From: Halomonas sp.
GTDB lineage: Bacteria > Pseudomonadota > Gammaproteobacteria > Pseudomonadales > Halomonadaceae
Reading direction: 5' to 3'
DNA length: 64,000 nucleotides
Assembly: GCF_030457605.1 (NCBI RefSeq)
Contig: NZ_JAKDUR010000002.1
Location: 86,140 to 150,139, forward strand
Shown: positions 16,931 to 24,576 of the stretch, one piece after another
Layout of the letters: every line of letters begins with the position of its first letter
Position numbering within the stretch: position 1 is the stretch's first letter
Program-made: the position numbers and the translations under genes
Notes under the pieces: model-generated
Told to the model about the DNA's origin: nothing
The model's database searches: none
What the model saw: the letters and a program-made list of their open reading frames with translations, nothing else

Positions 16931-18787
16931 TTACTGCGCACCGAAGCTCACGCTCAGGTAGGCGGCGCGGCCGGCATTCAGGTAGTCGTCGCCGTTGAAA
17001 AAGCGCGTGGTGACGTAGTCGTTGTCAAAGGCGTTATCCACCGTCACCCGGGCCTGCCACAGGGGGGCGAATGCCCAGCCCGCGCGCAGGTTGACGATGC
17101 CGTAGCCGGCCAGGCGGTCGTCGTTGGCCGCATCGCCGTAGCGGTGGTTTTGCGCAACCCACGAACCACCCACGGACCACTCGCCAAGCTCGCGGTCCAG
17201 ATCCAGACGCAGGCTCTCGCTGGCGCGACCGGCCAGGCGGTTACCGGTGTCACGGTCTTCCGGCTCCAGGTAGGTCAGCGCCGCCTGGGCGGTCCAGCCG
17301 TCGATTTCCACGCCGCTTGCAAGCTCTACGCCGCGAACGCGCGCCTCGGGCGTATTGAACGCCGACGTCTGGCCGGAAATCAGGTTGTCGATCTCGGTCT
17401 GGTAAATCGCCGCGTCCCAGAACCAGCTTGTGTACTGGCCGCGCGCGCCCAGCTCAACGGTTTTGGAGGTTTCGGCTTCCAGATCCGGGTTGCCGTAATT
17501 CGGATAGTAGAGGTCGTTGAACGTCGGCGCGCGGAAGGCCGTGCCATAGTTGGCGCGGAGTGTGTGATGATCATCCAGCGCGTAGCCCAGCGCCAGCCCG
17601 CCGGTGACTTCGTCGCCGTAGGCTTCGTTGTCGTCAAAGCGCAGGCTGCCCTGTACGGTCAACGGGGAAAAGTCCAGCAGCGCCTGGGTGAAGGCCGCCG
17701 CGTTGTCGCGACTTTCCACTTCATAAGGGCCAGTGCCGGTGTCGCTGTCTTCCACGCTGTCGTCGCGGTACTCGGCCCCGGCGATGAACTGGTGGGGGCC
17801 GACGTCCAGGGTGTTTTCCCAGCGCGCGGTGCGGCTTTGGGTGCTGTACTCGCTGGCGTAATACTCGGTGTCGGTCTCGTCCCGGGCTTCGCTCAGGGTC
17901 AGACGGGTACGGAAGTCGTCGCTCAAGGCAAGCTCGCCGTACACGCCGGCCACCTGCTGCACGTAGTCGGTATCGGCGTTGTCGCCGCTGACATCAAACT
18001 CGGTGTTGCCCCGGGCCCGCAGCGCCAGCGCGCCGATTTCGGAGCCGTCGTTGAAGGTATGCGATACCCGGGCCAGCGCCGAGGTGTTGTCGTAGCCCAT
18101 GTCATCGCCGCCCCGGCGTACCGGCTGGCCGTCGGTGGCCATGTGGCTGCCGGCGAAGCTGTAGCGGGTGGTGCCGTTCTGCCCCGCCTCGCTTTTACCG
18201 CTGATGCCGGCGCTGACCCGGCGGGTGTCGAACGAGCCGCCGCCGACGGAAATACGCGGCTGAGGGCCGGCCTCTTCGCCCCTGGGGGTAAACAGCTGGA
18301 TCACCCCGCCCACCGCATCGGCACCGTAAAGGCTGCCGCGCGGGCCGCGGACGATTTCGGCGCGGTTGAACATGCGCGGGTCAAGGTACTGGTAGCTCGG
18401 CGAGCCCAGGGTGGCCGAGCGCAGGCGGATGCCGTCGATCATGAATAGCGTCGAGCCGCTTGACGTGCCGCGCAGGTACACGCTGCTGGCCTTGCCGAAG
18501 CTGCCGCTGGTTTTCACGTCCACCCCGGGCTGGCCGCGCAGCAGGTCGGTCAGCTCTACCGGGTCCTGGCGGCGCAGCGTCGCTTCGTCCAGCACGGTGA
18601 CCGAAGAGAGCGTATCACTGGCGGTGCGCGGCGCGCGGGTGGCGGTAACCACTACCGGATTGAGGGTATCAGCGGCGTTTGCGTCGGAGGGCTCGGCGGC
18701 GGACAGGGTCTGGGCAGAAACGGCCAGCGGCAGCGCGGCCAAGGCGAAAGGCACCAGCGTTTTGGTGCCCCAAATACGGTCAGACAT
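16931..18787 (-). CDS. btuB: TonB-dependent outer-membrane cobalamin receptor
   Basis: Outer-membrane receptor, about 618 residues (E. coli BtuB 614). A signal peptide lies at about 1-26, followed by a TonB-box-like DTLNPVVVTA near residue 40. The plug domain has LTDLLRGQPGVDV, VYLRGTSSGSTLFMIDGIRL and RGPRGSLYGADAVGGVI. The beta-barrel follows and ends LSVSFGAQ. The ATG at 18787 is preferred because AGGGAA lies six bases upstream; an ATG at 18805 is also possible. A cobalamin riboswitch lies in its leader, so vitamin repression of btuBFCD is expected. Confidence 0.95.
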   Translation of the reverse strand: MSDRIWGTKTLVPFALAALPLAVSAQTLSAAEPSDANAADTLNPVVVTATRAPRTASDTLSSVTVLDEATLRRQDPVELTDLLRGQPGVDVKTSGSFGKASSVYLRGTSSGSTLFMIDGIRLRSATLGSPSYQYLDPRMFNRAEIVRGPRGSLYGADAVGGVIQLFTPRGEEAGPQPRISVGGGSFDTRRVSAGISGKSEAGQNGTTRYSFAGSHMATDGQPVRRGGDDMGYDNTSALARVSHTFNDGSEIGALALRARGNTEFDVSGDNADTDYVQQVAGVYGELALSDDFRTRLTLSEARDETDTEYYASEYSTQSRTARWENTLDVGPHQFIAGAEYRDDSVEDSDTGTGPYEVESRDNAAAFTQALLDFSPLTVQGSLRFDDNEAYGDEVTGGLALGYALDDHHTLRANYGTAFRAPTFNDLYYPNYGNPDLEAETSKTVELGARGQYTSWFWDAAIYQTEIDNLISGQTSAFNTPEARVRGVELASGVEIDGWTAQAALTYLEPEDRDTGNRLAGRASESLRLDLDRELGEWSVGGSWVAQNHRYGDAANDDRLAGYGIVNLRAGWAFAPLWQARVTVDNAFDNDYVTTRFFNGDDYLNAGRAAYLSVSFGAQ

Positions 18788-18944
18788 GGAAGTTCCCTTG
18801 CTCATCGTGCTCACCCGCACGGGGTTATCGTTATGTACCGGGCGAATGGATGGCAGGGATAAAAGCAGAGGGAAAGGCGCGTGCGCCGTCACCGCCTGCC
18901 AGCGCCCACCGCGCCACGGCCTGTATGCTGCCCACTAGTGCGTG

Positions 18945-19175
18945 GGTCAGTGTGCTCAGGCCGGTCTCCGGGCTGACGAGCAAAAGGCGTTGCGCTCCTG
19001 GCGGGCTCTTGGCCTTTAGGCCGCCACGCCCTTCCCGCGCGTTTTATCCATGGGGGATAAAAGCGGCGCAGTGGCATGCGTAGCGGCTGTCTCGATCACC
19101 GTTGCGGGGGCAGCGTCGGAATGGGCACCGACTTCCCGTTTCACCGCCGCGACCGTTGCGCGGCTGGCACCTGAG
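18945..19175 (-). promoter_or_regulatory. Cobalamin riboswitch ahead of btuBFCD
   Basis: On the minus strand the conserved elements occur in the right order. They are GGTGCC (19171-19166), then AACGGGAAGTCGGTG and CGACGCTGCCCCCGCAACGG (about 19140-19095), then GCCACTG (about 19075), GGGAAGG, and the B12 box CCGGAGACCGGCCTGA (about 18972-18957). The aptamer ends about 160 bases before the btuB start. These sequences match the adenosylcobalamin-class riboswitch consensus closely. The expression platform is not resolved by eye, but the distance leaves room for a pairing that blocks the btuB ribosome site. Confidence 0.93.
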
Positions 19176-19240
19176 AGTGCGCGTAAGCTAGCAACTTGCG
19201 CGCCGTAACGCAACGCTGCCAGAAGGGGTACATGGGGCAT

Positions 19241-19341
19241 GAGCCGAGAGCAGGTTGGCGAGGGGGTTCTACGCCATGGATGGCGTAGGAAGCGTCCAGG
19301 GACGGATTTACAGCGCCCCCTCGCCGGCCTGCTCTCGGCTC
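19241..19341. repeat. Long palindromic element between cob operon and btu riboswitch
   Basis: Outer arms GAGCCGAGAGCAGG (19241-19254) and its exact complement (19328-19341) are followed inward, after a 2-base mismatch, by GGCGAGGGGG / CCCCCTCGCC. Inside sits a second hairpin TACGCC-ATGGAT-GGCGTA (about 19270-19287), then a GCGTCC-AGG-GACGG mini-stem and GATTTACAGCG. The form, a compound hairpin with a CCATGGATGG core and GGATTTACAG, resembles interspersed intergenic repeats I associate with halophilic gammaproteobacteria (from memory, not searched). It lies 17 bases after the cobU2 stop and may also stop transcription from the cob operon. Confidence 0.7.
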
Positions 19342-19357
19342 TTTGTGGTAAGCAACA

Positions 19358-19798
19358 TTACCCCTTAAGCACCATCACCAGCCCGTGGCGCACCCGCCAT
19401 ACGCGCCGGGCAATGGCGGCCGCGTCCTGGTTGAACCAGCCGTTCATGTCGCGCAGGCGGCGCTCAAGGCGGTCCATGGGCACAATGCCGCAGCCTACCT
19501 CGTGGCCGATAATGATCAGCGGCGCGGGGGCGAAGCGCGCATCGAGGGCGACAAGCTCGGCCTGCCACTGCCGGCGCAGGGCGTCGTGGTTTGTCTCGCG
19601 CTCAAGCGCGGCCTCAAGCCAGGGCAGCACGCCGTACAGCACCGTGGGCACGCCCTGCCCTTCAAACTGCACGCGGGCGGCCCATTCGGCAAGGGTTTCC
19701 CCCGGCGCAAGCGCCTGCCAGCGGGCGGCGGGCCAGCGCTCGGCTACGGCGTCGCGCTTGCCGGCGCGGGCACCGCCGAGGAACAGCTGCACTGCCAT
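19358..19798 (-). CDS. CobU-like protein lacking the guanylylation region
   Basis: A 146-residue homologue of adenosylcobinamide kinase/guanylyltransferase, short against about 180. It keeps a degenerate P-loop, GGARAGKR (8-15), without the usual final Ser/Thr. The central IATA...EM..RI..HRxxR region with the GMP-accepting histidine is missing. The C-terminal half is typical: GHEVGCGIVP (98-107), RRLRDMNGWFNQ (113-124) and a final VLKG. A GGGAGG ribosome site supports the start, which lies inside the end of cobC. It is the last gene of the cob operon. It may be a non-catalytic subunit or a specialised enzyme working with the other CobU. Confidence 0.8.
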   Translation of the reverse strand: MAVQLFLGGARAGKRDAVAERWPAARWQALAPGETLAEWAARVQFEGQGVPTVLYGVLPWLEAALERETNHDALRRQWQAELVALDARFAPAPLIIIGHEVGCGIVPMDRLERRLRDMNGWFNQDAAAIARRVWRVRHGLVMVLKG

Positions 19799-20427
19799 GG
19801 GTCGCCTCCCTGTGTATTGGGATCATAGGTGAGCTGCCAACGCCGGCCTTCGGCCTGGCGCACGGTGGAGTCCCAGAAAGCGACGTTTTCAAAGCGCCGG
19901 CGCAGCTCGCGGATGACCCCGCCGTGGGCCACGGCCAGCACCTTGAGCGGCCGGCCGTCTGGTGCCCCAGTGCCGCTGGCCGCCTGGTGTGCTGCATAAG
20001 CCACGTCGCCAAGCCAGGCGTCCAGCCGGGCGCGCAGGTCGGCACCGTTTTCGCCGCCGGGGATGCGCTGCTCGCCGACGCTGTCGATCCAGGCGCGGTA
20101 GTCCGGGCGGTCTTTCAGCTCATCGTAGGTCTTGCCCTCGTAGTCGCCGAAGTCGATCTCGCGCAGGCGCGGCTCGAACACCGGCGTCACGCCGCTGTTT
20201 TCCACCGCGCCGCTCCACTCGAGGGTCTGGCGGCAGCGGGTCAGGTCGCTTGAGTAGATCAGCGCAAACCGCTCATCGCCAAGCGCCAGGCGCAGCCGCT
20301 CCAGGGCGGCCTCGGCCTCGGGAAACGCCAGTTCAATATCGCGCTGGCCCTGGTAGCGTCGCTCCAGGTTCCAGAACGTCATCCCGTGGCGAACTGCCAC
20401 CAGCTCCACAGACACAGCAGACACCAT
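19744..20427 (-). CDS. cobC: Histidine phosphatase, alpha-ribazole phosphatase type
   Basis: A 227-residue histidine phosphatase likely to remove the 5'-phosphate from alpha-ribazole-phosphate or cobalamin-phosphate. The RHG motif is VRHGMTFWN near residues 12-20, with YSSDLTRCRQT, the acidic REIDFGDYEGKTYDEL and a second histidine in VAHGGVIREL, all usual for CobC. The start at 20427 has a strong GGAGGAG site and overlaps cobS by 49 bp. Its last 18 residues (ending SAVPAPASATP) run across the start of cobU2 in another frame and look like a recent extension. A generic phosphoglycerate-mutase-like role is the alternative. Confidence 0.85.
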   Translation of the reverse strand: MVSAVSVELVAVRHGMTFWNLERRYQGQRDIELAFPEAEAALERLRLALGDERFALIYSSDLTRCRQTLEWSGAVENSGVTPVFEPRLREIDFGDYEGKTYDELKDRPDYRAWIDSVGEQRIPGGENGADLRARLDAWLGDVAYAAHQAASGTGAPDGRPLKVLAVAHGGVIRELRRRFENVAFWDSTVRQAEGRRWQLTYDPNTQGGDPWQCSCSSAVPAPASATP

Positions 20428-21167
20428 AGCTCTCCTCCTTCAATCATGGCACCGGCCAGGTCACCGGTGATGCCGCCAAACCAGCGCTTGAGCGCACGGC
20501 GTGCGACGAGAAAATAAAACCCCGCTGCGGCAAGCGCCAGCCACAGCCCGGGCCAGAACAATGCCAGCGCAAGCGGCACGGCAAGCGCCCAGGCGGCGTC
20601 CACGGGGGTAAGCGACTGCTGCCAGGCATGCGCAAGCCCGGTGGGTTTGGCACCGGGAATCAGGATAAGCCCCGCCGCCCCCAGCAAGCGGCCAAGCGCC
20701 GGCACGGCAATCAGCCAGCCGAGCGGAGCGCCGGCGTCCACCAGCGCCCACAGCAGCACGCCCTTCCACGCCAGCAGGAAAAACAGCGAAAGCATGCCGA
20801 AGCTGCCGACGTGGGGGTCCTGCATGATGGCGAAGCGGCGCTCCAGAGGCTGGTTGCTACCCAGCGCGTCGGCCATGTCCATCAGGCCGTCCAGGTGCAG
20901 CCCGCCGGAAAGCGCGACCCACAGGCTAAGCAGCACCAGGGCTGTTAGCGGCGCAGGCGTGGCGGGAAACACCTCGGTCAGCAGGTACGCCGCCAGCGCC
21001 AGCACGCTGCCCAGCAGCGCGCCCACCAGCGGGTAGGCACGCACCGCAAAGCGGCGGGTTTCGGGCGTCCAGGGGCAGGCCAGCGGCACCGGAATGCGGG
21101 TCAAGAACTGCAGCGCCAGCACCAGCCCGAAGGCGGCATTTTTCATCGGTGAAAGCCTGTTTTTCAT
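20379..21167 (-). CDS. cobS: Adenosylcobinamide-GDP ribazoletransferase
   Basis: Inner-membrane cobalamin synthase, 262 residues and about seven hydrophobic segments. It joins adenosylcobinamide-GDP with alpha-ribazole. Family motifs are ALQFLTRIPVPL near the N-terminus, GGLHLDGLMDMADALGS and RRFAIMQDPHVGSFG (the acidic metal-binding core), and GGITGDLAGAMIEGGEL near the C-terminus. The start at 21167 overlaps the cobU stop in an ATGA junction; an internal ATG at 21146 is less likely. Confidence 0.93.
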   Translation of the reverse strand: MKNRLSPMKNAAFGLVLALQFLTRIPVPLACPWTPETRRFAVRAYPLVGALLGSVLALAAYLLTEVFPATPAPLTALVLLSLWVALSGGLHLDGLMDMADALGSNQPLERRFAIMQDPHVGSFGMLSLFFLLAWKGVLLWALVDAGAPLGWLIAVPALGRLLGAAGLILIPGAKPTGLAHAWQQSLTPVDAAWALAVPLALALFWPGLWLALAAAGFYFLVARRALKRWFGGITGDLAGAMIEGGELWCLLCLWSWWQFATG

Positions 21168-21745
21168 CGACAAAGACCTCCTGCGTGATCGCTCATGCTC
21201 GCCGGTTTCCACTCGACGCCTTGACCGGCGATAACCTCCCGCACCGAATCGGCGCGGCCGGCGACCAAACGGTGGGCGCGCTGCAAAAAGGCCACGTAGC
21301 GCCACGTTTCGGCGCTTGCCTCATCGGTTGGCAGCAGCGCTTCGTTGAGGTCGTTGGACACCAGCACCAGCGCAATAGCGCGCCGGCGCGCCGCGTCGAT
21401 ACACGCAGCAAGATCACAAAGCGCCTGCTCGGGCGATGGGTGCCGGGCATCATCTGCCTGCGGGTAAAGCACCTGGCTTGCCCACAGCGTCAGGCAGTCG
21501 ATCAGCGCCGCGCCGCCGTTTGGCACCTGCTCAACGGGCGGCGTCAGCCACAGCGGCGCTTCAAGCGTGGCCCAGCCGGCACCCCGGGAGCGCCGGTGGC
21601 GGGCAATGCGCGCGGCCATCTCGCCATCGCTGACATTCGCCGTGGCGATGTAATACGGCGTTTGGGTGCCGGCGGCACGGCGCACCGCCGCCTCGGCCAC
21701 GGCGCTCTTGCCCGAGCGCGCCCCGCCGCTAACGAAGACGACCAC
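21164..21745 (-). CDS. cobU: Adenosylcobinamide kinase/guanylyltransferase with divergent C-terminus
   Basis: A 193-residue CobU/CobP-type protein. The N-terminal half is canonical: P-loop GGARSGKS (7-14), YIATANVSDGEMAARI (32-47), the GMP-accepting His50 in RHRRSR, and LIDCLTLWAS (81-90). The C-terminal half diverges: SNDLNEALLP (130-139) replaces the usual SNEVGxGIVP, and the following RxFRDxxGxxNQ block is replaced by ETWRYVAFLQRAHR. It starts at a GTG with a GGAGG site and overlaps the end of cobD. The other cobU-like gene in the same operon keeps exactly the part this one has lost. Confidence 0.85.
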   Translation of the reverse strand: MVVFVSGGARSGKSAVAEAAVRRAAGTQTPYYIATANVSDGEMAARIARHRRSRGAGWATLEAPLWLTPPVEQVPNGGAALIDCLTLWASQVLYPQADDARHPSPEQALCDLAACIDAARRRAIALVLVSNDLNEALLPTDEASAETWRYVAFLQRAHRLVAGRADSVREVIAGQGVEWKPASMSDHAGGLCR

Positions 21746-22886
21746 GGCGGTCCTCCTCGCCCTTCAGGGCGTCACCGAGCCCCTTGAGCAGCCGGTCATT
21801 GGCATCAGCGTCACGCAGGGCCAGGCGCAGCCAGCGGCCGTCGAGCCCTTTGTAGCCGTGGGTATGGCGGACAAGAATGCCGCCGCACAATAGCCGCTCA
21901 AGCAGCGCCTCGGCGGTAATGCCCCGCCGGCGCAGCTCAACCCCCGGGCACAGCAGAAAAAAGCACGTCTCACCGGGGGCTACCTCAAGCCCCAGTGCCT
22001 GCAGCGCCCGGTGCATGCGCGGGCGCTCGGCGGCAAGCCAGGCCCGGGTACGCTCGGAGAACGCCGTATCCGCCAGCAGCGGCGCGACAAGCCCGGCGGC
22101 CAGCCGGTTGACGCTCCAGGGCGGCTGGCGGCGGGCCATGGCGGCGATCAGCGCCTCACTGGCGAGCGCGTATCCCAGGCGCAGCCCGGGCAGGGTATAA
22201 AACTTGGTCATCGAGCGCAGCAGGATCAGATTAGGGTGTGCGGCAAGCCTTGTCGGCAGCGCGGCGGCGTCCGCCGGGCGGGCCGTCATGTCGATGAACG
22301 CTTCGTCCACCACCACCCGGCAGCCACAGGCGGCGGCCCGGGCCAGCAGCGCGTCCACGTCTGCCAGCGCCAGCAACCCACCGTCGGGGTTGTTGGGCCG
22401 GCAGAGAAATACTGCGTCGAGGTCTTCAAGAGAATCGGCCAGGGAGATCTCGCGCACTTCAGCACCTACGCCGGCAAGCGCTCGGGCGTACTCGTTAAAG
22501 GTGGGTGCCAGCACCCCGGCGCGCCCGCCGGCGCACAGCCCGGCGGCGAGAAAGATGGCCTCGCCGCCGCCGTTGGCAAGCAGCACCTGGCCTGGCATAA
22601 CGCCGTGGTGGGCGGCAATCGCCGCGCGGGGTTCGGCGTAGTTTACGTCCGGGTAGCGGGCAAGCTCGCCCACATGGCGCGCAAGCCAGGCCGGCACCCA
22701 GCCGGGCGGGCCCAGCGGGTTGAGGTTGGCGCTGAAATCCTCAAACGGATGATCCGCCGGCAGGCCGAAGCGCTCAAGCAGCGCGCCCGCCTGCCCGCCG
22801 TGGCGCGGCCATTCGCTGGCTTGTTCGCAAGGCATAGACGTAAATGCAGACATGGACGTGGATATAGACCTGGGTATAGACGCCAT
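21729..22886 (-). CDS. cobD: Threonine-phosphate decarboxylase, aminotransferase fold
   Basis: A PLP enzyme of 385 residues expected to make (R)-1-aminopropan-2-ol O-2-phosphate from L-threonine phosphate for CbiB. Fold-type I features: FSANLNPLGPP near the N-terminus, LANGGGEAIFLAA, FLCRPNNPDGG, VVDEAFIDM, and the PLP lysine in SMTKFYTLPGLRLGY. The start at 22886 is chosen because GGGAGG lies nine bases upstream and the ATG overlaps the cbiB stop (TGATG). The first 20 residues are low-complexity (SIPRSISTSMSAF) and come from repeated GTCTAT-like DNA. Confidence 0.9.
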   Translation of the reverse strand: MASIPRSISTSMSAFTSMPCEQASEWPRHGGQAGALLERFGLPADHPFEDFSANLNPLGPPGWVPAWLARHVGELARYPDVNYAEPRAAIAAHHGVMPGQVLLANGGGEAIFLAAGLCAGGRAGVLAPTFNEYARALAGVGAEVREISLADSLEDLDAVFLCRPNNPDGGLLALADVDALLARAAACGCRVVVDEAFIDMTARPADAAALPTRLAAHPNLILLRSMTKFYTLPGLRLGYALASEALIAAMARRQPPWSVNRLAAGLVAPLLADTAFSERTRAWLAAERPRMHRALQALGLEVAPGETCFFLLCPGVELRRRGITAEALLERLLCGGILVRHTHGYKGLDGRWLRLALRDADANDRLLKGLGDALKGEEDRRGRLR

Positions 22887-23863
22887 CAACCTGTACCTCC
22901 CGCCTTGATTAGCCACGCGCTGGCTATCACCAGCGCCGCCGTCAGCGCGAAAAACCGCGCCCAGCCCTGGTGCATCAAGGCAATCGCGCGATCAATATGC
23001 CCGGCGTTAAGCGTCTCTCGCGGCTCGCCAAGCGTCGCGCTGCGGGTCATCACGCCCTGATAGCTGCTCGCCCCGCCAAGCGCCACGCCCAGCCGGTGCG
23101 CCATGGCCGCCTCGGGCCAGCCGGCGTTGGGGCTTGCGTGCCTGGGCGCATCCCGGCGGGTGCCCTGCCAGGCAGCCGTGTCGATGCCCTTCCCACTCAG
23201 GCAAAAACATAGCGCGGTGAGCCTCGCCGGCAGCCAGTTGGCGGCGTCGTCCAGTTTAGCCGCAGCGCGGCCAAAGTCTGCGTAGCGTGGGGTGCGATAG
23301 CCGATCATCGAGTCCAGCGTGTTCACCGCCTTGTAGGCCAGCGCCAGCGGCGCGCCGCCAACAAGCGCAAACAGCAGCGGCGCGGTGATGCCGTCCGAGG
23401 TGTTTTCGGCCACGGTTTCCACCGCGCCACGGGCGATGTCGGCCTCATTAAGCGTCTGGGTATCGCGCCCGACCACCATGCTCAGCGCCGCTCGAGCCGC
23501 CGGCAAGTCGCCTTGTTTCAGCGGCGCTGCCACCGCGCGGCCGGCATCGCCAAGCCCCTTGATGGCAACGGCGGTAGAGATCAGCCACAGCTCGGCCACA
23601 AGCCCAAGCCAAGGGTGAATCGCCCCCAACCCACGGCACACAAGCCAGACGCCGACGAATGTGCCCAACACCGTCACCAGCACCGTTAGCAGCCCGCCCC
23701 ACCGGCGCGCCCGGGCGGAGCCGTGGTTCAGCCGGGCTTCCAGCGCGCTGATCAGCCGCCCCATCAATACCACCGGGTGGGGAAAACGGCGCGGGTCGCC
23801 CACGGCCAGGTCCACCGCTATCGCGGCGGCGGTAAGCGCGATCAGGGCAACTCCCGGCATCAT
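22886..23863 (-). CDS. cbiB: Adenosylcobinamide-phosphate synthase
   Basis: Inner-membrane enzyme, 325 residues, that joins adenosylcobyric acid to aminopropanol phosphate or aminopropanol. Family motifs: AVDLAVGDPRRFPHPVVLMGRLI near the N-terminus, ENTSDGITAPLLFAL, and YKAVNTLDSMIGYRTPRYADFGRAAAKLDD in the centre. Several hydrophobic helices fit a membrane enzyme. It overlaps cbiZ by four bases (ATGA), so the enzyme that cuts off the side chain and the one that rebuilds it are made together. Confidence 0.93.
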   Translation of the reverse strand: MMPGVALIALTAAAIAVDLAVGDPRRFPHPVVLMGRLISALEARLNHGSARARRWGGLLTVLVTVLGTFVGVWLVCRGLGAIHPWLGLVAELWLISTAVAIKGLGDAGRAVAAPLKQGDLPAARAALSMVVGRDTQTLNEADIARGAVETVAENTSDGITAPLLFALVGGAPLALAYKAVNTLDSMIGYRTPRYADFGRAAAKLDDAANWLPARLTALCFCLSGKGIDTAAWQGTRRDAPRHASPNAGWPEAAMAHRLGVALGGASSYQGVMTRSATLGEPRETLNAGHIDRAIALMHQGWARFFALTAALVIASAWLIKAGGTG

Positions 23864-24576
23864 CGTCCGCGCTCCTCATCGCTGCCGGCCCGTAAAGACT
23901 CGCGCACCGTCCGGTACACCGTGCGGCCAATAGCACGGCCAAGCTCGGTGCCGGAGCCGGCATAAGGCGTGGGCGCGCCGCGCTGGGTGGCGGCAATGCT
24001 TACGCAGTCGGTAGAGGTGCCGGTGGCCGGCGTACGGCTGTGGGCATCGATGACGCGTTCATCGCGCAGCGCCGCAACCTTGGCTTCGGTTGCCGAGAGG
24101 CAGGCGTTGACCATGGCACCCGGCGTCAGTTGGGCATCGATAAACACAAAGACGTTGACAGTACCGACCACCAGCCGAGGGTCTTCGCCTTCGGCGGCAA
24201 TATCCACGGCGTTGCCGCTGCCCGCGGTGGCAAGCGCCAGCACGGCGTTTTGCCGCTGGCCAAGCGGGGTGCTGTGCATGGCGGCGTATTCAAGCTTCAC
24301 CGCAGTCATCATCGCCACCGCGCAGGACGAATCCACCTCGTGGCCGGCAAGCCAGCGGGCAAGGTCATCGGCCGGGGCGCGGCCGGCGTAGTCCTTGTCC
24401 ACGTAGAAATTGCAGAAGTCCCGCGCGGTGCCCGGGCCGCCGCCTACCAGCGCCGAGCTGAGCGTGGCCAGCGGCGCATCGGCCCGCAGATGAATACAGC
24501 CGCGCGAGAACCGCCCGACAAGCCCGGCGCTGAAGGCCAGGCGCACGGCGCGGGCGTTATCGTCGGCGCTCGGCAT
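23860..24576 (-). CDS. cbiZ: Adenosylcobinamide amidohydrolase
   Basis: CbiZ hydrolyses the aminopropanol amide of adenosylcobinamide or pseudocobalamin, giving adenosylcobyric acid for reuse. The protein has 238 residues and shows TGTSTDCVSIA (185-195) and PYAGSGTELGRAIG (204-217), the two CbiZ signatures, plus a GTVNVFVFIDA strand. The ATG overlaps the cobT stop (TGATG). Its presence with CbiB means the operon can take imported incomplete corrinoids or those with a foreign lower base and remake them with 5,6-dimethylbenzimidazole. Confidence 0.9.
   Translation of the reverse strand: MPSADDNARAVRLAFSAGLVGRFSRGCIHLRADAPLATLSSALVGGGPGTARDFCNFYVDKDYAGRAPADDLARWLAGHEVDSSCAVAMMTAVKLEYAAMHSTPLGQRQNAVLALATAGSGNAVDIAAEGEDPRLVVGTVNVFVFIDAQLTPGAMVNACLSATEAKVAALRDERVIDAHSRTPATGTSTDCVSIAATQRGAPTPYAGSGTELGRAIGRTVYRTVRESLRAGSDEERGR

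Noticed and set aside
16781..18448. A 555-codon plus-strand open frame opposite btuB
   Set aside because: It is a GC-rich shadow of btuB codons, its translation shows no family motif, and the riboswitch and btuB domains settle the minus strand.
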